A DNA stretch of 64,000 bases from Aceticella autotrophica (GTDB taxonomy: Bacteria; Bacillota; Thermoanaerobacteria; Thermoanaerobacterales; Thermoanaerobacteraceae): positions 2,033,001 through 2,097,000 of the forward strand of contig NZ_CP060096.1 of the NCBI RefSeq assembly GCF_017357865.1, written 5' to 3'. How positions within the stretch are numbered: position 1 is the stretch's first letter; every line of letters starts with the position of its first letter. Under the pieces are notes generated by a model that made no database searches, was not told the origin of the DNA, and worked only from the letters and a program-made list of their open reading frames with translations. Positions 12,312 to 21,418 of the stretch are shown here, piece after piece. The position numbers and the translations under genes were made by a program.

Positions 12312-12851
12312 TTATTGAATCTTTTGAATTTGGACAAGGTCAAATTCAACCGGAGTTTCTCTTCCAAACATCGAAATAAGAACTTTGGCCTTTTGCCTCT
12401 CAAGGTAAATTTCCTGGACAACACCGATGAAATTTTCAAGAGGTCCCGTTACTATTCTGACACTGTCACCAGGTGAAATGTCAACAGATGGAAGTTCCTC
12501 CCTGATCCCAAGTGCTTTAACTTCTTTCTCTGTTAATGGCACAGGTTCTTTAGATTCAGGTCCGACAAACCCGGTTACACCCCTTGTGTTCCTTACAATA
12601 TACCAAGAATCATTAGTCATAACCATTTTCACAAGTACATATCCAGGAAAGACTTTTTTATCTACAGTCTTCTTTTTCCCGTCCTTTATCTCAACAATCT
12701 TATCAGTCGGTACTACAATCTGCTGTATTAAATCTTGAAGACCTCTGTTTTCAACAGCTTTTTCCAAATTAGCCTTTACTTTATTTTCATATCCAGAATA
12801 GGTATGAACAACATACCATTTAGTCATATTATTTTCCGCCATCTCCGACAT
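12312..12851 (-). CDS. nusG: Transcription termination/antitermination factor NusG
   Basis: RNA polymerase-bound elongation factor, 179 aa. The N-terminal NGN domain ([21 protein letters not shown] ... [12 protein letters not shown] ... [12 protein letters not shown]) is followed by a C-terminal KOW domain ([23 protein letters not shown]). The ATG at 12851 is the only plausible start: the ribosome binding site AAAGGAGGA lies unusually far away (16 nt), but a 7-bp hairpin fills the gap (see separate entry). An internal ATG at 12842 is an alternative. Cotranscribed with rpmG and secE upstream and rplK downstream. Confidence 0.97.
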   Translation of the reverse strand: MSEMAENNMTKWYVVHTYSGYENKVKANLEKAVENRGLQDLIQQIVVPTDKIVEIKDGKKKTVDKKVFPGYVLVKMVMTNDSWYIVRNTRGVTGFVGPESKEPVPLTEKEVKALGIREELPSVDISPGDSVRIVTGPLENFIGVVQEIYLERQKAKVLISMFGRETPVEFDLVQIQKIQ

Positions 12852-12875
12852 AGGGATAAATCCCTATCCTCCTTT
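12851..12875 (-). promoter_or_regulatory. nusG ribosome binding site separated from ATG by a small hairpin
   Basis: On the minus strand the order is AAAGGAGGA (12875-12867), then the palindrome TAGGGATTTATCCCTA (12866-12851), whose last base is the A of the nusG ATG. Folding of the 7-bp stem would shorten the effective spacing to near zero, while the unfolded form leaves 16 nt. This is unlike the 5-9 nt spacing of every other gene in the window. Confidence 0.5.
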
Positions 12876-13071
12876 AACCTTTAATAATTAGTTTTAACAG
12901 ATAAGTAAATACCGTATCAGCCACGAAAATAAGCACGGTAAATAGAATCATTACAACCAGCACAGCTTCTGTATATACTACAACATCTTTTTTTGTAGGC
13001 CAGATTACCTTTTTCATCTCAGCTTTTACTTCTCTGAAAAACTTTCCAATTTTTTTTGTTTCATCGGCCAT
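12874..13071 (-). CDS. secE: Preprotein translocase subunit SecE
   Basis: Small clamp subunit of the SecYEG channel in the cytoplasmic membrane. The 65-aa protein has the conserved cytosolic amphipathic segment KFFREVKAEMKKVIWPTKKDVV followed by one membrane span (roughly residues 34-58, VLVVMILFTVLIFVADTVFTYLL). Single-span length is typical for Gram-positive SecE. It lies between rpmG and nusG, the universal secE-nusG pairing. Confidence 0.97.
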   Translation of the reverse strand: MADETKKIGKFFREVKAEMKKVIWPTKKDVVVYTEAVLVVMILFTVLIFVADTVFTYLLKLIIKG

Positions 13072-13103
13072 TACATCACATCCTCTTATAAATATCCAGT
13101 TTT

Positions 13104-13253
13104 TTACCTTGTTTCTTTATGCAATGTATGTTTTTTACAGAACCTACAATATTTCATAAGTTCTATTCTATCCGGATCATTTTTTTTATTTTTCATCGTA
13201 TTATAATTTCTTTGCTTACATTCAGTGCAAGCTAATGTAATTTTAACCCGCAA
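13104..13253 (-). CDS. rpmG: 50S ribosomal protein L33 (TTG start)
   Basis: Small ribosomal protein of 49 aa. Reading from TTG at 13253 gives [12 protein letters not shown], the standard L33 N-terminus; GGAGGTGG sits at proper distance upstream, so TTG is the start although longer in-frame extensions exist. It carries the zinc-ribbon cysteines CTEC and CRFC, i.e. the zinc-binding (C+) paralogue type. Ends HTLHKETR. First gene after the promoter at 13291-13319. Confidence 0.95.
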   Translation of the reverse strand: MRVKITLACTECKQRNYNTMKNKKNDPDRIELMKYCRFCKKHTLHKETR

Positions 13254-13290
13254 CAATTCCACCTCCCGGAATCTTTGAACTACTTTTTCA

Positions 13291-13319
13291 ACTTTAACAC
13301 AAATATTATTTTCTGTCAA
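13291..13319 (-). promoter_or_regulatory. Promoter of rpmG-secE-nusG-rplK-rplA
   Basis: TTGACA (13319-13314), 17-nt spacer, TAAAGT (13296-13291) on the minus strand, between the tuf terminator and the rpmG start. Confidence 0.65.
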
Positions 13320-13343
13320 TAATTAATTAGACATAACATGCTT

Positions 13344-13368
13344 AAAAAAAGCCAGGTAAGAACCCGGC
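13344..13368 (-). terminator. Terminator after tuf
   Basis: Minus-strand hairpin with GC-rich arms GCCGGGT/ACCTGGC (one G-U pair), 4-nt loop, followed by seven T; starts 6 bp after the tuf stop codon. Confidence 0.85.
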
Positions 13369-13374
13369 CCTCAT

Positions 13375-14577
13375 TTATGCAATAATTGATGAAACAACAC
13401 CAGCGCCTACTGTATGTCCGCCTTCCCTTATAGCAAATTTCAAGCCTTCTTCCATTGCTATCGGCGTTATCAGCTCTATTGTCATTGTTATATGGTCACC
13501 TGGCATTACCATCTCTACACCCTCCGGCAGGTCTATTATCCCTGTTACGTCTGTTGTCCTGAAGTAAAACTGCGGTCTATATCCATTGAAGAATGGTGTA
13601 TGCCTTCCGCCTTCTTCTTTCGTCAGTATATATACCTGTGCCTCAAATTTCGTATGTGGCTTTACTGAACCCGGCTTCGCCAATACCTGACCTCTTTCTA
13701 CTTCTTCTCTTGTTATACCTCTTAATAGTACTCCTATGTTGTCTCCTGCCTGTGCTTCATCAAGAACCTTCCTGAACATCTCTAATCCTGTCACTACTGT
13801 CTTCTTCGACTCTGCTGCAAGCCCTATTATCTCTACTTCGTCCCCTACTTTTATCTTGCCTCTCTCTACTCTCCCTGTTGCTACTGTTCCTCTTCCTGTT
13901 ATCGTAAATACATCCTCTACCGGCATTAGGAATGGCTTGTCTATATCTCTCTCTGGTGTCGGTATATATTCATCTACTGCATCCATTAATTCCCATATCT
14001 TGCCGCACCATTTGCAATCTCTTTTCCCACATCCACATTCCATTGCTTTTAATGCTGAACCTACTATTATCGGTGTGTCATCTCCAGGAAATTCATATTC
14101 GTTTAACAACTCTCTTACTTCCATCTCTACTAATTCGATTAGTTCTTCGTCATCTACCATATCTGCTTTGTTTAAAAATACTACTATATACGGTACTCCA
14201 ACCTGTCTTGCCAATAATATGTGCTCTCTTGTCTGCGGCATTGGACCGTCTGCTGCTGATACAACAAGTATCGCACCGTCCATCTGTGCTGCCCCTGTTA
14301 TCATGTTCTTTACATAGTCTGCATGTCCCGGGCAGTCAACATGTGCATAGTGCCTCTTCTCTGTCTCATATTCAACATGCATCGTGTTTATGGTTATACC
14401 TCTTGCTTTTTCTTCAGGTGCTTTGTCTATTTCGTCATATGCTGTCGCCTGTGCCATACCTTGCTTCGCCAATACTACTGTTATTGCTGATGTTAATGTC
14501 GTCTTACCATGGTCTACATGTCCTATTGTCCCTATGTTTGCATGGGGTTTCTTTCTTTCAAATTTCTGTTTTGCCAT
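13375..14577 (-). CDS. tuf: Elongation factor Tu
   Basis: Delivers aminoacyl-tRNA to the ribosome as a GTP complex; 400 aa. Starts [20 protein letters not shown] at 14577 (RBS GGAGG upstream). GTP motifs: [28 protein letters not shown]. It has a Cys-rich insertion in the G domain, [16 protein letters not shown], with four to five cysteines that could bind a metal; such an insert is known from clostridial/thermoanaerobacterial EF-Tu. Cotranscribed with the upstream tRNA-Thr gene and followed by its own terminator. Codon use is strongly biased compared with neighbours, as expected for a highly expressed gene. Confidence 0.98.
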   Translation of the reverse strand: MAKQKFERKKPHANIGTIGHVDHGKTTLTSAITVVLAKQGMAQATAYDEIDKAPEEKARGITINTMHVEYETEKRHYAHVDCPGHADYVKNMITGAAQMDGAILVVSAADGPMPQTREHILLARQVGVPYIVVFLNKADMVDDEELIELVEMEVRELLNEYEFPGDDTPIIVGSALKAMECGCGKRDCKWCGKIWELMDAVDEYIPTPERDIDKPFLMPVEDVFTITGRGTVATGRVERGKIKVGDEVEIIGLAAESKKTVVTGLEMFRKVLDEAQAGDNIGVLLRGITREEVERGQVLAKPGSVKPHTKFEAQVYILTKEEGGRHTPFFNGYRPQFYFRTTDVTGIIDLPEGVEMVMPGDHITMTIELITPIAMEEGLKFAIREGGHTVGAGVVSSIIA

Positions 14578-14651
14578 TTTTTTATCCTCCCACTCTAATA
14601 AACACACCCTGGTGTTTCATAATTTATATATATAAATAAAAATTACAAATT

Positions 14652-14727
14652 TGGAGCCCATGACCGGGATTGAACCGGTGACCTCCGCCTTACCAAGGCG
14701 ACGCTCTGCCGACTGAGCTACATGGGC
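14652..14727 (-). tRNA. tRNA-Thr (anticodon GGT)
   Basis: A 76-nt minus-strand cloverleaf: acceptor arms GCCCATG/CATGGGC, D arm GCTC/GAGC, anticodon stem TCGCC/GGCGG with loop TTGGTAA (anticodon GGU at 14694-14692), T arm ACCGG-TTCAATC-CCGGT, and an encoded 3' CCA. Lies between a promoter and tuf, so it is probably cotranscribed with tuf. Confidence 0.97.
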
Positions 14728-14756
14728 AACAACTTATTTGTATCCACAGCTTTTAA

Positions 14757-14785
14757 ATTTTACTATAAAAAATCGAAATTGTCAA
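14757..14785 (-). promoter_or_regulatory. Promoter of tRNA-Thr-tuf
   Basis: TTGACA (14785-14780), 17-nt spacer, TAAAAT (14762-14757) on the minus strand immediately downstream of the sigH stop codon. Confidence 0.7.
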
Positions 14786-14792
14786 CACTCAA

Positions 14793-15431
14793 CTATTTCT
14801 CATCAAGACATTTTTCGAGTTTCCTTTTTACTCTCTGCAAAGCATTATCAATTGATTTCACATGTCTATTAAGCTCAACAGCTATTTCCTGATATGATTT
14901 TCCATCAAGAAAAGAAATAAGAACTTCTGCTTCAAGTACACTTAATTTTTCACTGATCTTGTTTCCAATATCAGTACATTCTTCACGATTAATTATTAAT
15001 TCTTCTGGGTCAGAAATACATTCATTTGAAACTATATCCATTAACGTTCTATCAGACTCATCATCAAAAATCGACTTATTAAGAGAAATATAAGAATTAA
15101 GCGGTATGTGCTTTTGCCTTGTGGCAGTTTTTATTGCTGTTATAATTTGACGTGTAATGCATAATTCAGCAAATGCTTTAAAGGAAGAAAGTTTATCACT
15201 TTTAAAATCACGTATAGCTTTAAATAAACCAATCATCCCTTCCTGTACTATATCTTCTTTGTCAGCACCTATCAAAAAATAAGAACGTGCTTTTGCTTTT
15301 ACAAAACTGCAATATTTTTCGATGATGTATTCCAAAGCTTCTTCGTTACCACTTTGTGCTTCAGTTACAACATCACCTTCATCCATAACTTCATATGTAT
15401 TATAATGATTGTACCGTGCTACCGATTCCAC
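14793..15431 (-). CDS. sigH: RNA polymerase sigma-H factor
   Basis: Sigma-70 family factor that in Bacillus directs early sporulation and stationary-phase genes; 212 aa. Region 2 is visible (DIVQEGMIGLFKAIRDFKSD ... ITRQIITAIKTATRQKH) and region 4 forms the C-terminal helix-turn-helix (DGKSYQEIAVELNRHVKSIDNALQRVKRKLEK). I choose the GTG at 15431, which follows GGAGGCG by 6 nt and gives the usual length; longer in-frame readings have no RBS. It is last in the cysE-...-rae1-sigH run, its usual place in Bacillota. Confidence 0.93.
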   Translation of the reverse strand: MESVARYNHYNTYEVMDEGDVVTEAQSGNEEALEYIIEKYCSFVKAKARSYFLIGADKEDIVQEGMIGLFKAIRDFKSDKLSSFKAFAELCITRQIITAIKTATRQKHIPLNSYISLNKSIFDDESDRTLMDIVSNECISDPEELIINREECTDIGNKISEKLSVLEAEVLISFLDGKSYQEIAVELNRHVKSIDNALQRVKRKLEKCLDEK

Positions 15432-15512
15432 AAATATCGCCTCCACATTATTAGGCAAGTTTACGAAATAATTATACATTATAATACATATGATAGTCAA
15501 GCCATTTTATTA

Positions 15513-16007
15513 TTATTCCGACATTTTACGTAATTTTTTTAAGACATCTTCATCTAACATAGATTCAATATTGTTTTTTAGATTATTAACAACAAAATAT
15601 TTCTTTTTCTCATTAAAATATTTAATTAAGTCATCATGTAATTCGCGAGATGACATTCTTGTCGCCCCTTCTCCAAGCACAACCTGCTGCAAAGCCCAAT
15701 CAGAGGTAACAACTACTACCTGTTCTTTTTTTGCCAAAGTTTTAATTATTCCTTCTATATAATGGTCTGCCGTCTCCCCTTCTTTTGTATAAACAACCTC
15801 AACATTGTTATAATATTCATGTTTTTCAACACTCCCTTTAACATACAATGCATCATACACCACTATTATCTTTATTCCTGAATACCCCTGAAAATTTATC
15901 AGCATTTCAATAAGTTTAAGCCTTGCGTCTTCAAGATTATCTTCTGCCTCTTTTTTAAGCTCCGACCAATTATTTATAATATTATATCCATCTAATATCA
16001 TGTACAT
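15513..16007 (-). CDS. rae1: NYN-domain ribosome-dependent mRNA endonuclease (Rae1/YacP)
   Basis: 164-aa protein of the YacP family with a NYN (PIN-like) nuclease fold: N-terminal ILDGYNIIN with the first acidic residue, VVYDAL, the middle acidic motif ETADHYIEGII and VVTSDWALQ. In Bacillus subtilis Rae1 cuts mRNA in the ribosomal A site; the assignment here rests on family and synteny. It overlaps no neighbour, lies 12 bp after rlmB and ahead of sigH. Confidence 0.88.
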   Translation of the reverse strand: MYMILDGYNIINNWSELKKEAEDNLEDARLKLIEMLINFQGYSGIKIIVVYDALYVKGSVEKHEYYNNVEVVYTKEGETADHYIEGIIKTLAKKEQVVVVTSDWALQQVVLGEGATRMSSRELHDDLIKYFNEKKKYFVVNNLKNNIESMLDEDVLKKLRKMSE

Positions 16008-16018
16008 TAAATCACGCC

Positions 16019-16759
16019 TTACTTATTCCTTTGCCTTACGACCTCAAACATCATTAAAGAGGCTGCAACGGAAGCATTCAGAGAATTTATGCGACCTGTC
16101 ATAGGAATCTTTACAATAAAATCGCAATTCTTTTGGGTAAGCTCAGCCATTCCTTCACCTTCACTTCCTATAACTATAGCAATAGGAAGTGTATAATCTG
16201 CCTTGTCAAAATCTGTCTTTGAATCAATGCTGCTGCCGACTATCCATATACCCTCTTCCTTCAATTTCTTTATAGCGATGTTTATATTTGAAACCTTTGC
16301 TATCTTTACATATTCTGTGGCACCCGCAGATGTTTTAACAACAGTACTGTTAACACCTGCGGCCCTCCTTCTTGGAATTATAATTCCATGTACGCCAAAT
16401 GCTTCTGCCGTTCTAATAATTGCTCCAAGATTATGTGTATCTGTAATTCCATCCAATAAAAGTAAAAAAGGCTTTTCATTTTTTGCTTTTGCAAAACTCA
16501 ATATATCATCAATTTCACAATATTTATATACAGAACAAACTGCAACAACCCCCTGATGGTTTTTGCCGTCAGATAATTTATCAAGGGTATTTGAATCTGC
16601 CGTTGATACTATTATATTCCTATCTCTTGCCATTTTAATTATTTTGGCTATATTGCCGCCTGCAGTTTTTGATACGTAAAGCTTCTCTATTTCACGATTG
16701 CCTTTTATAGCTTCAACAACAGGATTGCGGCCAAATATTACGTTTTTACTGTCTTCCAT
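16019..16759 (-). CDS. rlmB: 23S rRNA (guanosine-2'-O-) methyltransferase RlmB
   Basis: SpoU/TrmH (SPOUT) family methyltransferase, 246 aa. N-terminal substrate-binding domain (VIFGRNPVVEAIKG), then the knotted catalytic domain with motif 1 DTHNLGAIIRTAEAFGVHG, motif 2 PIAIVIGSEGEGM and motif 3 IPMTGRINSLNASVAASLMMFE. These match RlmB/TrmH-type 2'-O-methylation of 23S or tRNA; RlmB is favoured by the extra N-terminal domain and by its location beside mini-ribonuclease III, another 23S-processing enzyme. Confidence 0.93.
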   Translation of the reverse strand: MEDSKNVIFGRNPVVEAIKGNREIEKLYVSKTAGGNIAKIIKMARDRNIIVSTADSNTLDKLSDGKNHQGVVAVCSVYKYCEIDDILSFAKAKNEKPFLLLLDGITDTHNLGAIIRTAEAFGVHGIIIPRRRAAGVNSTVVKTSAGATEYVKIAKVSNINIAIKKLKEEGIWIVGSSIDSKTDFDKADYTLPIAIVIGSEGEGMAELTQKNCDFIVKIPMTGRINSLNASVAASLMMFEVVRQRNK

Positions 16760-16761
16760 TT

Positions 16762-17184
16762 TTATTCTCCTTTTTCATTATTAGATTCAATGGTTAACTC
16801 TAATATTTCCTTTAGTCTGTCTATTTTCCCCAAAAGGTAAAGATATCCCAATAATGCTTCAAATGCAGTTGCAAGATGATAATCCTCTATATCTGCATGT
16901 TTTGGAATTGTTGCACTCTTAACATTTCTTCCTCTTCTTACTATATCCTTCTCATCATCAATTAAATACTTTGAAATTCTTTTCAGACTTTCTGCCTGTG
17001 CCTCAGCTTTTACATATTTTACACATTCTTTATGTATTTTATATAAAGGTCTATTTCCCTTTACCGCAATATTTCTTCTTATAAATAAATCATAAATACT
17101 ATCACCAATAAAGGCTAAAATAAGCGGAGATAATCTCATTACCTCCTCTTTATTAAAAGTATAATCATCTTCATTAAAAAACAT
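16762..17184 (-). CDS. mrnC: Mini-ribonuclease III
   Basis: Dimeric RNase III-like nuclease lacking the dsRNA-binding domain; in Bacillus it matures 23S rRNA ends. The 140-aa product contains the catalytic signature FIGDSIYDLFIR and a second acidic patch IEDYHLATAFEALLGYLYL. I place the start at ATG 17184, overlapping the cysS stop (TGATG) with GGTGGAG 9 nt upstream; a GTG five codons earlier lies inside that RBS. Interesting in this genome because the rRNA carries intervening sequences (52396-52821, 55627-55733) whose removal needs RNase III-type cleavage. Confidence 0.93.
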   Translation of the reverse strand: MFFNEDDYTFNKEEVMRLSPLILAFIGDSIYDLFIRRNIAVKGNRPLYKIHKECVKYVKAEAQAESLKRISKYLIDDEKDIVRRGRNVKSATIPKHADIEDYHLATAFEALLGYLYLLGKIDRLKEILELTIESNNEKGE

Positions 17185-18578
17185 CAAATTTTTCTCCACC
17201 TTACTCCATTTGGCGTATCTTCAAGTATAATACCCTGCTTTTTAAGTTCATCCCTTATTTTATCGGCAAGCGCCCAATTTTTATTTTTTCTGGCATTCTC
17301 TCTTTCGTCTATTAATGCTTTTATTTCATCTTCTATTAAATCAGGTTTTTTATAGAAAAAACCTAAAATTGACGATAATTTTAGAAATATATCCAGTGTA
17401 TATCTTATCAATTCCTTGGATGAATTTCCATCAATGTTTGTGTTTATATCTTTGACCATTTCAAACAAAACAGCAATGGCATCAGCGGTATTGAAATCAT
17501 CATCCATAGAAAGCTCAAATCTTTTTTCATATTCTTTAAGCTTATCCATAAAAGACCTTTCATCCTCTACTGGTTCTCTATCTTTGGAAACCTCAAAAAG
17601 GTATTTTAAGTTGTCCACAGCATTTGACAAACGCATAAATCCGCTTTTAGCCTGTTCTAAAAGCTCCGGACTAAAATTTATAGGATTCCTGTAATGAGCC
17701 GTCAGCATAAAAAATCTCAATACCTCAGGTTCATAATGATTTAATATATCTCTTACAGTGAAAAAATTGCCTTTAGACTTGGACATCTTTTCATTGTTTA
17801 TATTAAGATATCCTATATGCATCCAGTATTTAGCAAAAGGAACATTGTTTACAGCTTCACTCTGGGCTATTTCGTTTTCATGATGCGGGAAAATAAGGTC
17901 AGGTCCACCTGCATGAATATCAAGGGTTTTGCCAAGATACTTCATAGCCATTGCAGAACATTCAATATGCCATCCGGGTCTTCCTTTTCCCCAAGGGCTT
18001 TCCCATGAAGGCTCACCCGGTTTTTCAGCTTTCCACAGAACAAAATCCATCGGATTTTTCTTGTCCTCATTAATTTCTATACGGGCACCCGAAAGAAGCT
18101 CCTCGATATTTTTATGGGACAACTTCCCATAATCCTTAAACTTTATCGTATTGTAATACACATCTCCATTCACCACATATGCATATCCTTTTTCAATAAG
18201 GCTTTTTATAAAATTTATTATTTCATTAATGTTTTCTGTCGCACGCGGATGTACTGTTGCCCTCTTTATCCCAAGACTGTCGGCATCTTTGAAATATTCT
18301 TCTATATATTTTTCTGCCAGAATTTTTACCGTAGTATTTTCTTCATATGCTCTTTTTATAAGTTTATCATCAATATCAGTAAAATTTTGAACATAATTAA
18401 CTTTATATCCTTTATATTCCAAATATCTCCTAATGGTATCAAATACAATAAATACCCTGGCATTGCCGATATGAATGTAATTATACACTGTTGGTCCACA
18501 TACATACATATTTACTTCTTTATCATGTAATGGTATAAAGTCTTCTTTCTTTCCTGTCATTGTATTATATAATTTCAC
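17184..18578 (-). CDS. cysS: Cysteinyl-tRNA synthetase
   Basis: Class I aminoacyl-tRNA synthetase, 464 aa. HIGH-type motif in [17 protein letters not shown] in [13 protein letters not shown], and the catalytic zinc ligands include C in YVCGPTVYN and the [10 protein letters not shown] and [10 protein letters not shown] segments. I choose GTG 18578 (protein begins M-K-L-Y-N-T), 7 nt after GGAGGGG; the ATG two codons upstream is too close to the RBS. Overlaps the cysE 3' end by 14 bp, giving translational coupling. Controlled by the Cys T-box ahead of cysE. Confidence 0.97.
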   Translation of the reverse strand: MKLYNTMTGKKEDFIPLHDKEVNMYVCGPTVYNYIHIGNARVFIVFDTIRRYLEYKGYKVNYVQNFTDIDDKLIKRAYEENTTVKILAEKYIEEYFKDADSLGIKRATVHPRATENINEIINFIKSLIEKGYAYVVNGDVYYNTIKFKDYGKLSHKNIEELLSGARIEINEDKKNPMDFVLWKAEKPGEPSWESPWGKGRPGWHIECSAMAMKYLGKTLDIHAGGPDLIFPHHENEIAQSEAVNNVPFAKYWMHIGYLNINNEKMSKSKGNFFTVRDILNHYEPEVLRFFMLTAHYRNPINFSPELLEQAKSGFMRLSNAVDNLKYLFEVSKDREPVEDERSFMDKLKEYEKRFELSMDDDFNTADAIAVLFEMVKDINTNIDGNSSKELIRYTLDIFLKLSSILGFFYKKPDLIEDEIKALIDERENARKNKNWALADKIRDELKKQGIILEDTPNGVRWRKI

Positions 18579-19233
18579 CGTCATTCCCCTCCATATCGTT
18601 CATTAATATTTCTAACTTTTTCAGCCTTTCTCTTATTCCGTCCAGTTCATCTTCAATTGGGTCAGGCAATTTTCCATGTTCAAGGTCAACATATGGTTTT
18701 ATCTTCTTGATTTTGATATTTTCCCTTTTTACGCAATGTCCCGGTACACCTACAACCGTACAATTTGGCGGAACATTATGAAGTACAACAGCACCTGCTC
18801 CTATTTTGGAATTCTCTCCTATTACAATAGGTCCTAATACCTTTGCCCCACTTCCTATAACAACATTGTTTTTAATGGTAGGATGCCTTTTGCCCTTATC
18901 CTTTCCCGTACCGCCTAATGTTACACCCTGATATAAGGTAACATTATCGCCTATTTCTGTTGTTTCACCAATTACTACCCCCATGCCGTGGTCTATAAAA
19001 AATCCCTTTCCAATCTTTGCTCCGGGATGTATCTCAATCCCTGTAAAAAATCTGTTGATCTGAGAAATAAGTCTCGATAACAAAATTAATTTTTTCATAT
19101 ATAAATAATGTGCAATTCTATGCATAATTATAGCATGAAGTCCCGGATAACATAATATGACTTCAAGTACACTGTTTGCCGCAGGGTCTCTTTCAAATAC
19201 AACCTTTATATCTTCTTTTATATTCTTGAACAT
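18565..19233 (-). CDS. cysE: Serine O-acetyltransferase
   Basis: Makes O-acetylserine from serine and acetyl-CoA, the carbon skeleton for cysteine. The 222-aa protein has the N-terminal helical region ([20 protein letters not shown]) and a left-handed beta-helix of hexapeptide repeats ([35 protein letters not shown]), with active-site DHG and the [20 protein letters not shown] coil. Directly preceded by a T-box leader with a UGC specifier, so it is induced by uncharged tRNA-Cys. First gene of cysE-cysS-mrnC-rlmB-rae1. Confidence 0.96.
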   Translation of the reverse strand: MFKNIKEDIKVVFERDPAANSVLEVILCYPGLHAIIMHRIAHYLYMKKLILLSRLISQINRFFTGIEIHPGAKIGKGFFIDHGMGVVIGETTEIGDNVTLYQGVTLGGTGKDKGKRHPTIKNNVVIGSGAKVLGPIVIGENSKIGAGAVVLHNVPPNCTVVGVPGHCVKRENIKIKKIKPYVDLEHGKLPDPIEDELDGIRERLKKLEILMNDMEGNDGEII

Positions 19234-19264
19234 ATTAATTCACCCCTTCTGATTTAACTTTTAT

Positions 19265-19493
19265 CAGAAAAATAAAAAATTCCCCATCATTTGCAGAGAC
19301 GAGGAATTACCCGTGGTTCCACTCTGATTGAGGAGCACTCCACTTATATCTATAACGGATTACCGGTAACCGCCTACTTTTCGGCAGTACAGCTTACAGA
19401 TGCACTTCCCGTAATATAATATCCTAAAGCCACTTGCAGCCTTTGATGGCTTCTCTCTTAAGGTTTATATTATGGTACTCTTCTGCTCATCGC
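19265..19493 (-). promoter_or_regulatory. Cysteine-specific T-box riboswitch
   Basis: Between gltX and cysE. Minus-strand landmarks in order: AGTACC (AGUA-type bulge) near 19475, AGAGAG further on, the specifier TGC at 19404-19402 in the context GGAAGTGCATC, the T-box core AGAGTGGAACCACGG (19325-19311), and a terminator hairpin AATTCCTCGTC/GATGGGGAATT (19307-19274) followed by a T-run. The specifier UGC codes for Cys, agreeing with the downstream cysE and cysS. Confidence 0.92.
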
Positions 19494-19495
19494 TT

Positions 19496-20956
19496 TTAAT
19501 CTATTAAATTTAATGCTTTTTCCAATCTATTTATTATTTTTTCTTTTCCTAAAAGAGGTATTATCTTAACCAATTCAGGACCATGACCTTCCCCTGTCAG
19601 GGCAAATCTCACAGGCATAAAAAATTCTTTACCCTTCACACCGGTCTTTTTTTGGAGGGTTTTCAACATGGTTTTTGCCGTCTGCTGAGAAACTTCATTT
19701 AATGCTTCCATTTCAATCTTAAATTCCTTCAGTACTTTTTTACATGCCGGTGAACTTAAAATATTCTCTTTTAAAATATTATCATAATGTAGTTCATTTG
19801 TAAAAAACATCTTTGTCTTTTCCGGAATCTCTGCTATATAATGCAGACCTTCTTTATATAGCATTATTAATTCTTTTAACCAATTATATAATATATCATC
19901 AACTTCGTCAATATACCCTGCTTTTTTTAAATATGGAATCGATAAGTCAACTATGCGCTCAATCGAACTTTTCTGAATATACTGTTGGTTTATCCAGTTT
20001 AATTTATCAATATCAAAAACCGGATTTGCTTTGTGAATATTCTTAAAATTAAATTTTGCTATTATCTCATCTTTCGTCATAAGTTCCTCATTATCTCCGG
20101 GGGACCAGCTTAAAAGAGCCAAAAAATTAAACATTGCTTCCGGCAAATACCCCATTTCTCTGTACTGTCCTATATAAGTATTCCCATGCCTTTTGGAAAG
20201 TTTTGTCCTGTCTTGTCCAAGTATTAGAGGAGCATGGGCAAATTGTGGTAAGTCAAACCCCAGTGCCTTATATATTAAAATCTGCTTTGGTGTATTATAT
20301 ATATGGTCCTCACCTCTTATAACATGTGAAATTTTCATAAGGGTATCATCTATTACAACAGCAAAATTATATGTAGGCATACCATCAGATTTAACAATTA
20401 TCATATCTCCCCCAAGGGTATCTGATTTTATTTCTATCATGCCTTTTATCATATCATTAAATGCTATTGTCACATCATTTGGAATTATAAATCTTATAGC
20501 AGGTTTTCTTCCCTCTTTTATATATTTTTCTTCCTGTTCCTTGGTCAAATTCCTGCATCTTCCCGAATATCTGGGAATATCACCGTTTGCCACAGAAATT
20601 TTTCTATCCTCATCCAGTTCTTCAGGTGTACAGTAACATCTGTATGCCTTACCCTCTTCCAAAAGTTTTTGAGCATATTTATGGTAAATTGAAAGCCTTT
20701 CACTCTGCCTATATGGACCATAATCTCCCGGCTTATCAGGTCCTTCATCCCATTCTATTCCAAGCCATTTAAGCTCTTTAAAAATAAGTTCTTCAAAATC
20801 TTTTGAAGACCTCCCAAGGTCAGTATCTTCTATCCTAAGTACAAGCTTTGCCTCCTCACTTCTTGAAAAAAGATAGTTAAACAATGCTGTACGTATATTA
20901 CCTATATGTATTGCACCAGTTGGACTTGGAGCAAATCTTACTCTCTTTTCTATCAT
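19496..20956 (-). CDS. gltX: Glutamyl-tRNA synthetase
   Basis: Class I synthetase charging tRNA-Glu (in Bacillota often also tRNA-Gln, later amidated), 486 aa. HIGH-type motif in FAPSPTGAIHIGNIRTALFNYLF and KMSKS-type motif DRTKLSKRHGN. A zinc-type segment CYCTPEELDEDR...C is present near residue 105. Ends right before the Cys T-box. Start ATG 20956 follows TGGAG. Complete, with no unusual features. Confidence 0.97.
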   Translation of the reverse strand: MIEKRVRFAPSPTGAIHIGNIRTALFNYLFSRSEEAKLVLRIEDTDLGRSSKDFEELIFKELKWLGIEWDEGPDKPGDYGPYRQSERLSIYHKYAQKLLEEGKAYRCYCTPEELDEDRKISVANGDIPRYSGRCRNLTKEQEEKYIKEGRKPAIRFIIPNDVTIAFNDMIKGMIEIKSDTLGGDMIIVKSDGMPTYNFAVVIDDTLMKISHVIRGEDHIYNTPKQILIYKALGFDLPQFAHAPLILGQDRTKLSKRHGNTYIGQYREMGYLPEAMFNFLALLSWSPGDNEELMTKDEIIAKFNFKNIHKANPVFDIDKLNWINQQYIQKSSIERIVDLSIPYLKKAGYIDEVDDILYNWLKELIMLYKEGLHYIAEIPEKTKMFFTNELHYDNILKENILSSPACKKVLKEFKIEMEALNEVSQQTAKTMLKTLQKKTGVKGKEFFMPVRFALTGEGHGPELVKIIPLLGKEKIINRLEKALNLID

Positions 20957-21025
20957 AAAGTCATCTCCATAATAAGTTTATTTCAAATACATTATACCAG
21001 ATTTTATTTTTTTATTACAGTATAA

Positions 21026-21057
21026 ATAAAAAAATAAAGTGCCGGGTTTTCGGCACC
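21026..21057 (-). terminator. Terminator after the ACT-like gene
   Basis: Arms GTGCCG (21056-21051) and CGGCAC (21044-21039) with a 6-nt loop, followed on the minus strand by a long T-rich run (TTTATTTTTTTA). Begins directly at the stop codon of the upstream gene. Confidence 0.85.
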
Positions 21058-21297
21058 TTATTTTATAGTCATATGATTTACTTTTACTGTCGGTATACTG
21101 CTTAGTTCTTTTGAAAATTGATTTATATAATTCTCATCACCTCTTACATTTAATGTAATAAGACCATTATCATCGCTTTCATCATGTATGCCAAACCTTG
21201 CAAGAATATTGCTGCCATGCTTTGTCAAAACCTCCTGTACCTTTGGTACAAAATCTGACCTTTTATCAATTGATACACCCATAATATGTATTGCCAC
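21058..21297 (-). CDS. Small ACT-like / TM1266-type protein
   Basis: 79-aa protein with an alpha-beta ferredoxin-like pattern: strand AIHIMGVSID, helix FVPKVQEVLTKHG, strand ILARFGIHDES, strand GLITLNVRG, helix YINQFSKELSSIP, strand TVKVNHMTIK. This resembles the TM1266/hydrogenase-maturation-linked ACT-like family, where the closely related proteins may bind small ligands or metals. Function unknown; no ligand residues can be assigned. It is downstream of proS and ends in its own terminator. An alternative view is a generic NikR C-terminal-like domain. Confidence 0.65.
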   Translation of the reverse strand: MAIHIMGVSIDKRSDFVPKVQEVLTKHGSNILARFGIHDESDDNGLITLNVRGDENYINQFSKELSSIPTVKVNHMTIK

Positions 21298-21380
21298 AAC
21301 CCCACTCCTTTCATAAATACTATTCTTATTCTTCTAAATTGTCGCCTTTTTTATGCATGAAAAATATTAACTTCACTGTA

Positions 21381-21415
21381 AAATATAGGTTTCACATATT
21401 GCGAAACCTATATTT
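21381..21415 (-). terminator. Hairpin after proS
   Basis: Perfect 13-bp inverted repeat (21381-21393 and 21403-21415, 9-nt loop) four bp after the proS stop codon. The 3' arm ends in ATTTT on the minus strand, a weak U-tract, so it could be a terminator or an mRNA-stabilising structure. Confidence 0.55.
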
Positions 21416-21418
21416 GCA

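Noticed and set aside
13736..14639. Antisense ORFs of up to 235 aa opposite tuf
   Set aside because: Leu/Ser/His-rich shadow frames caused by the biased codon use of tuf; no RBS and no recognisable domain.
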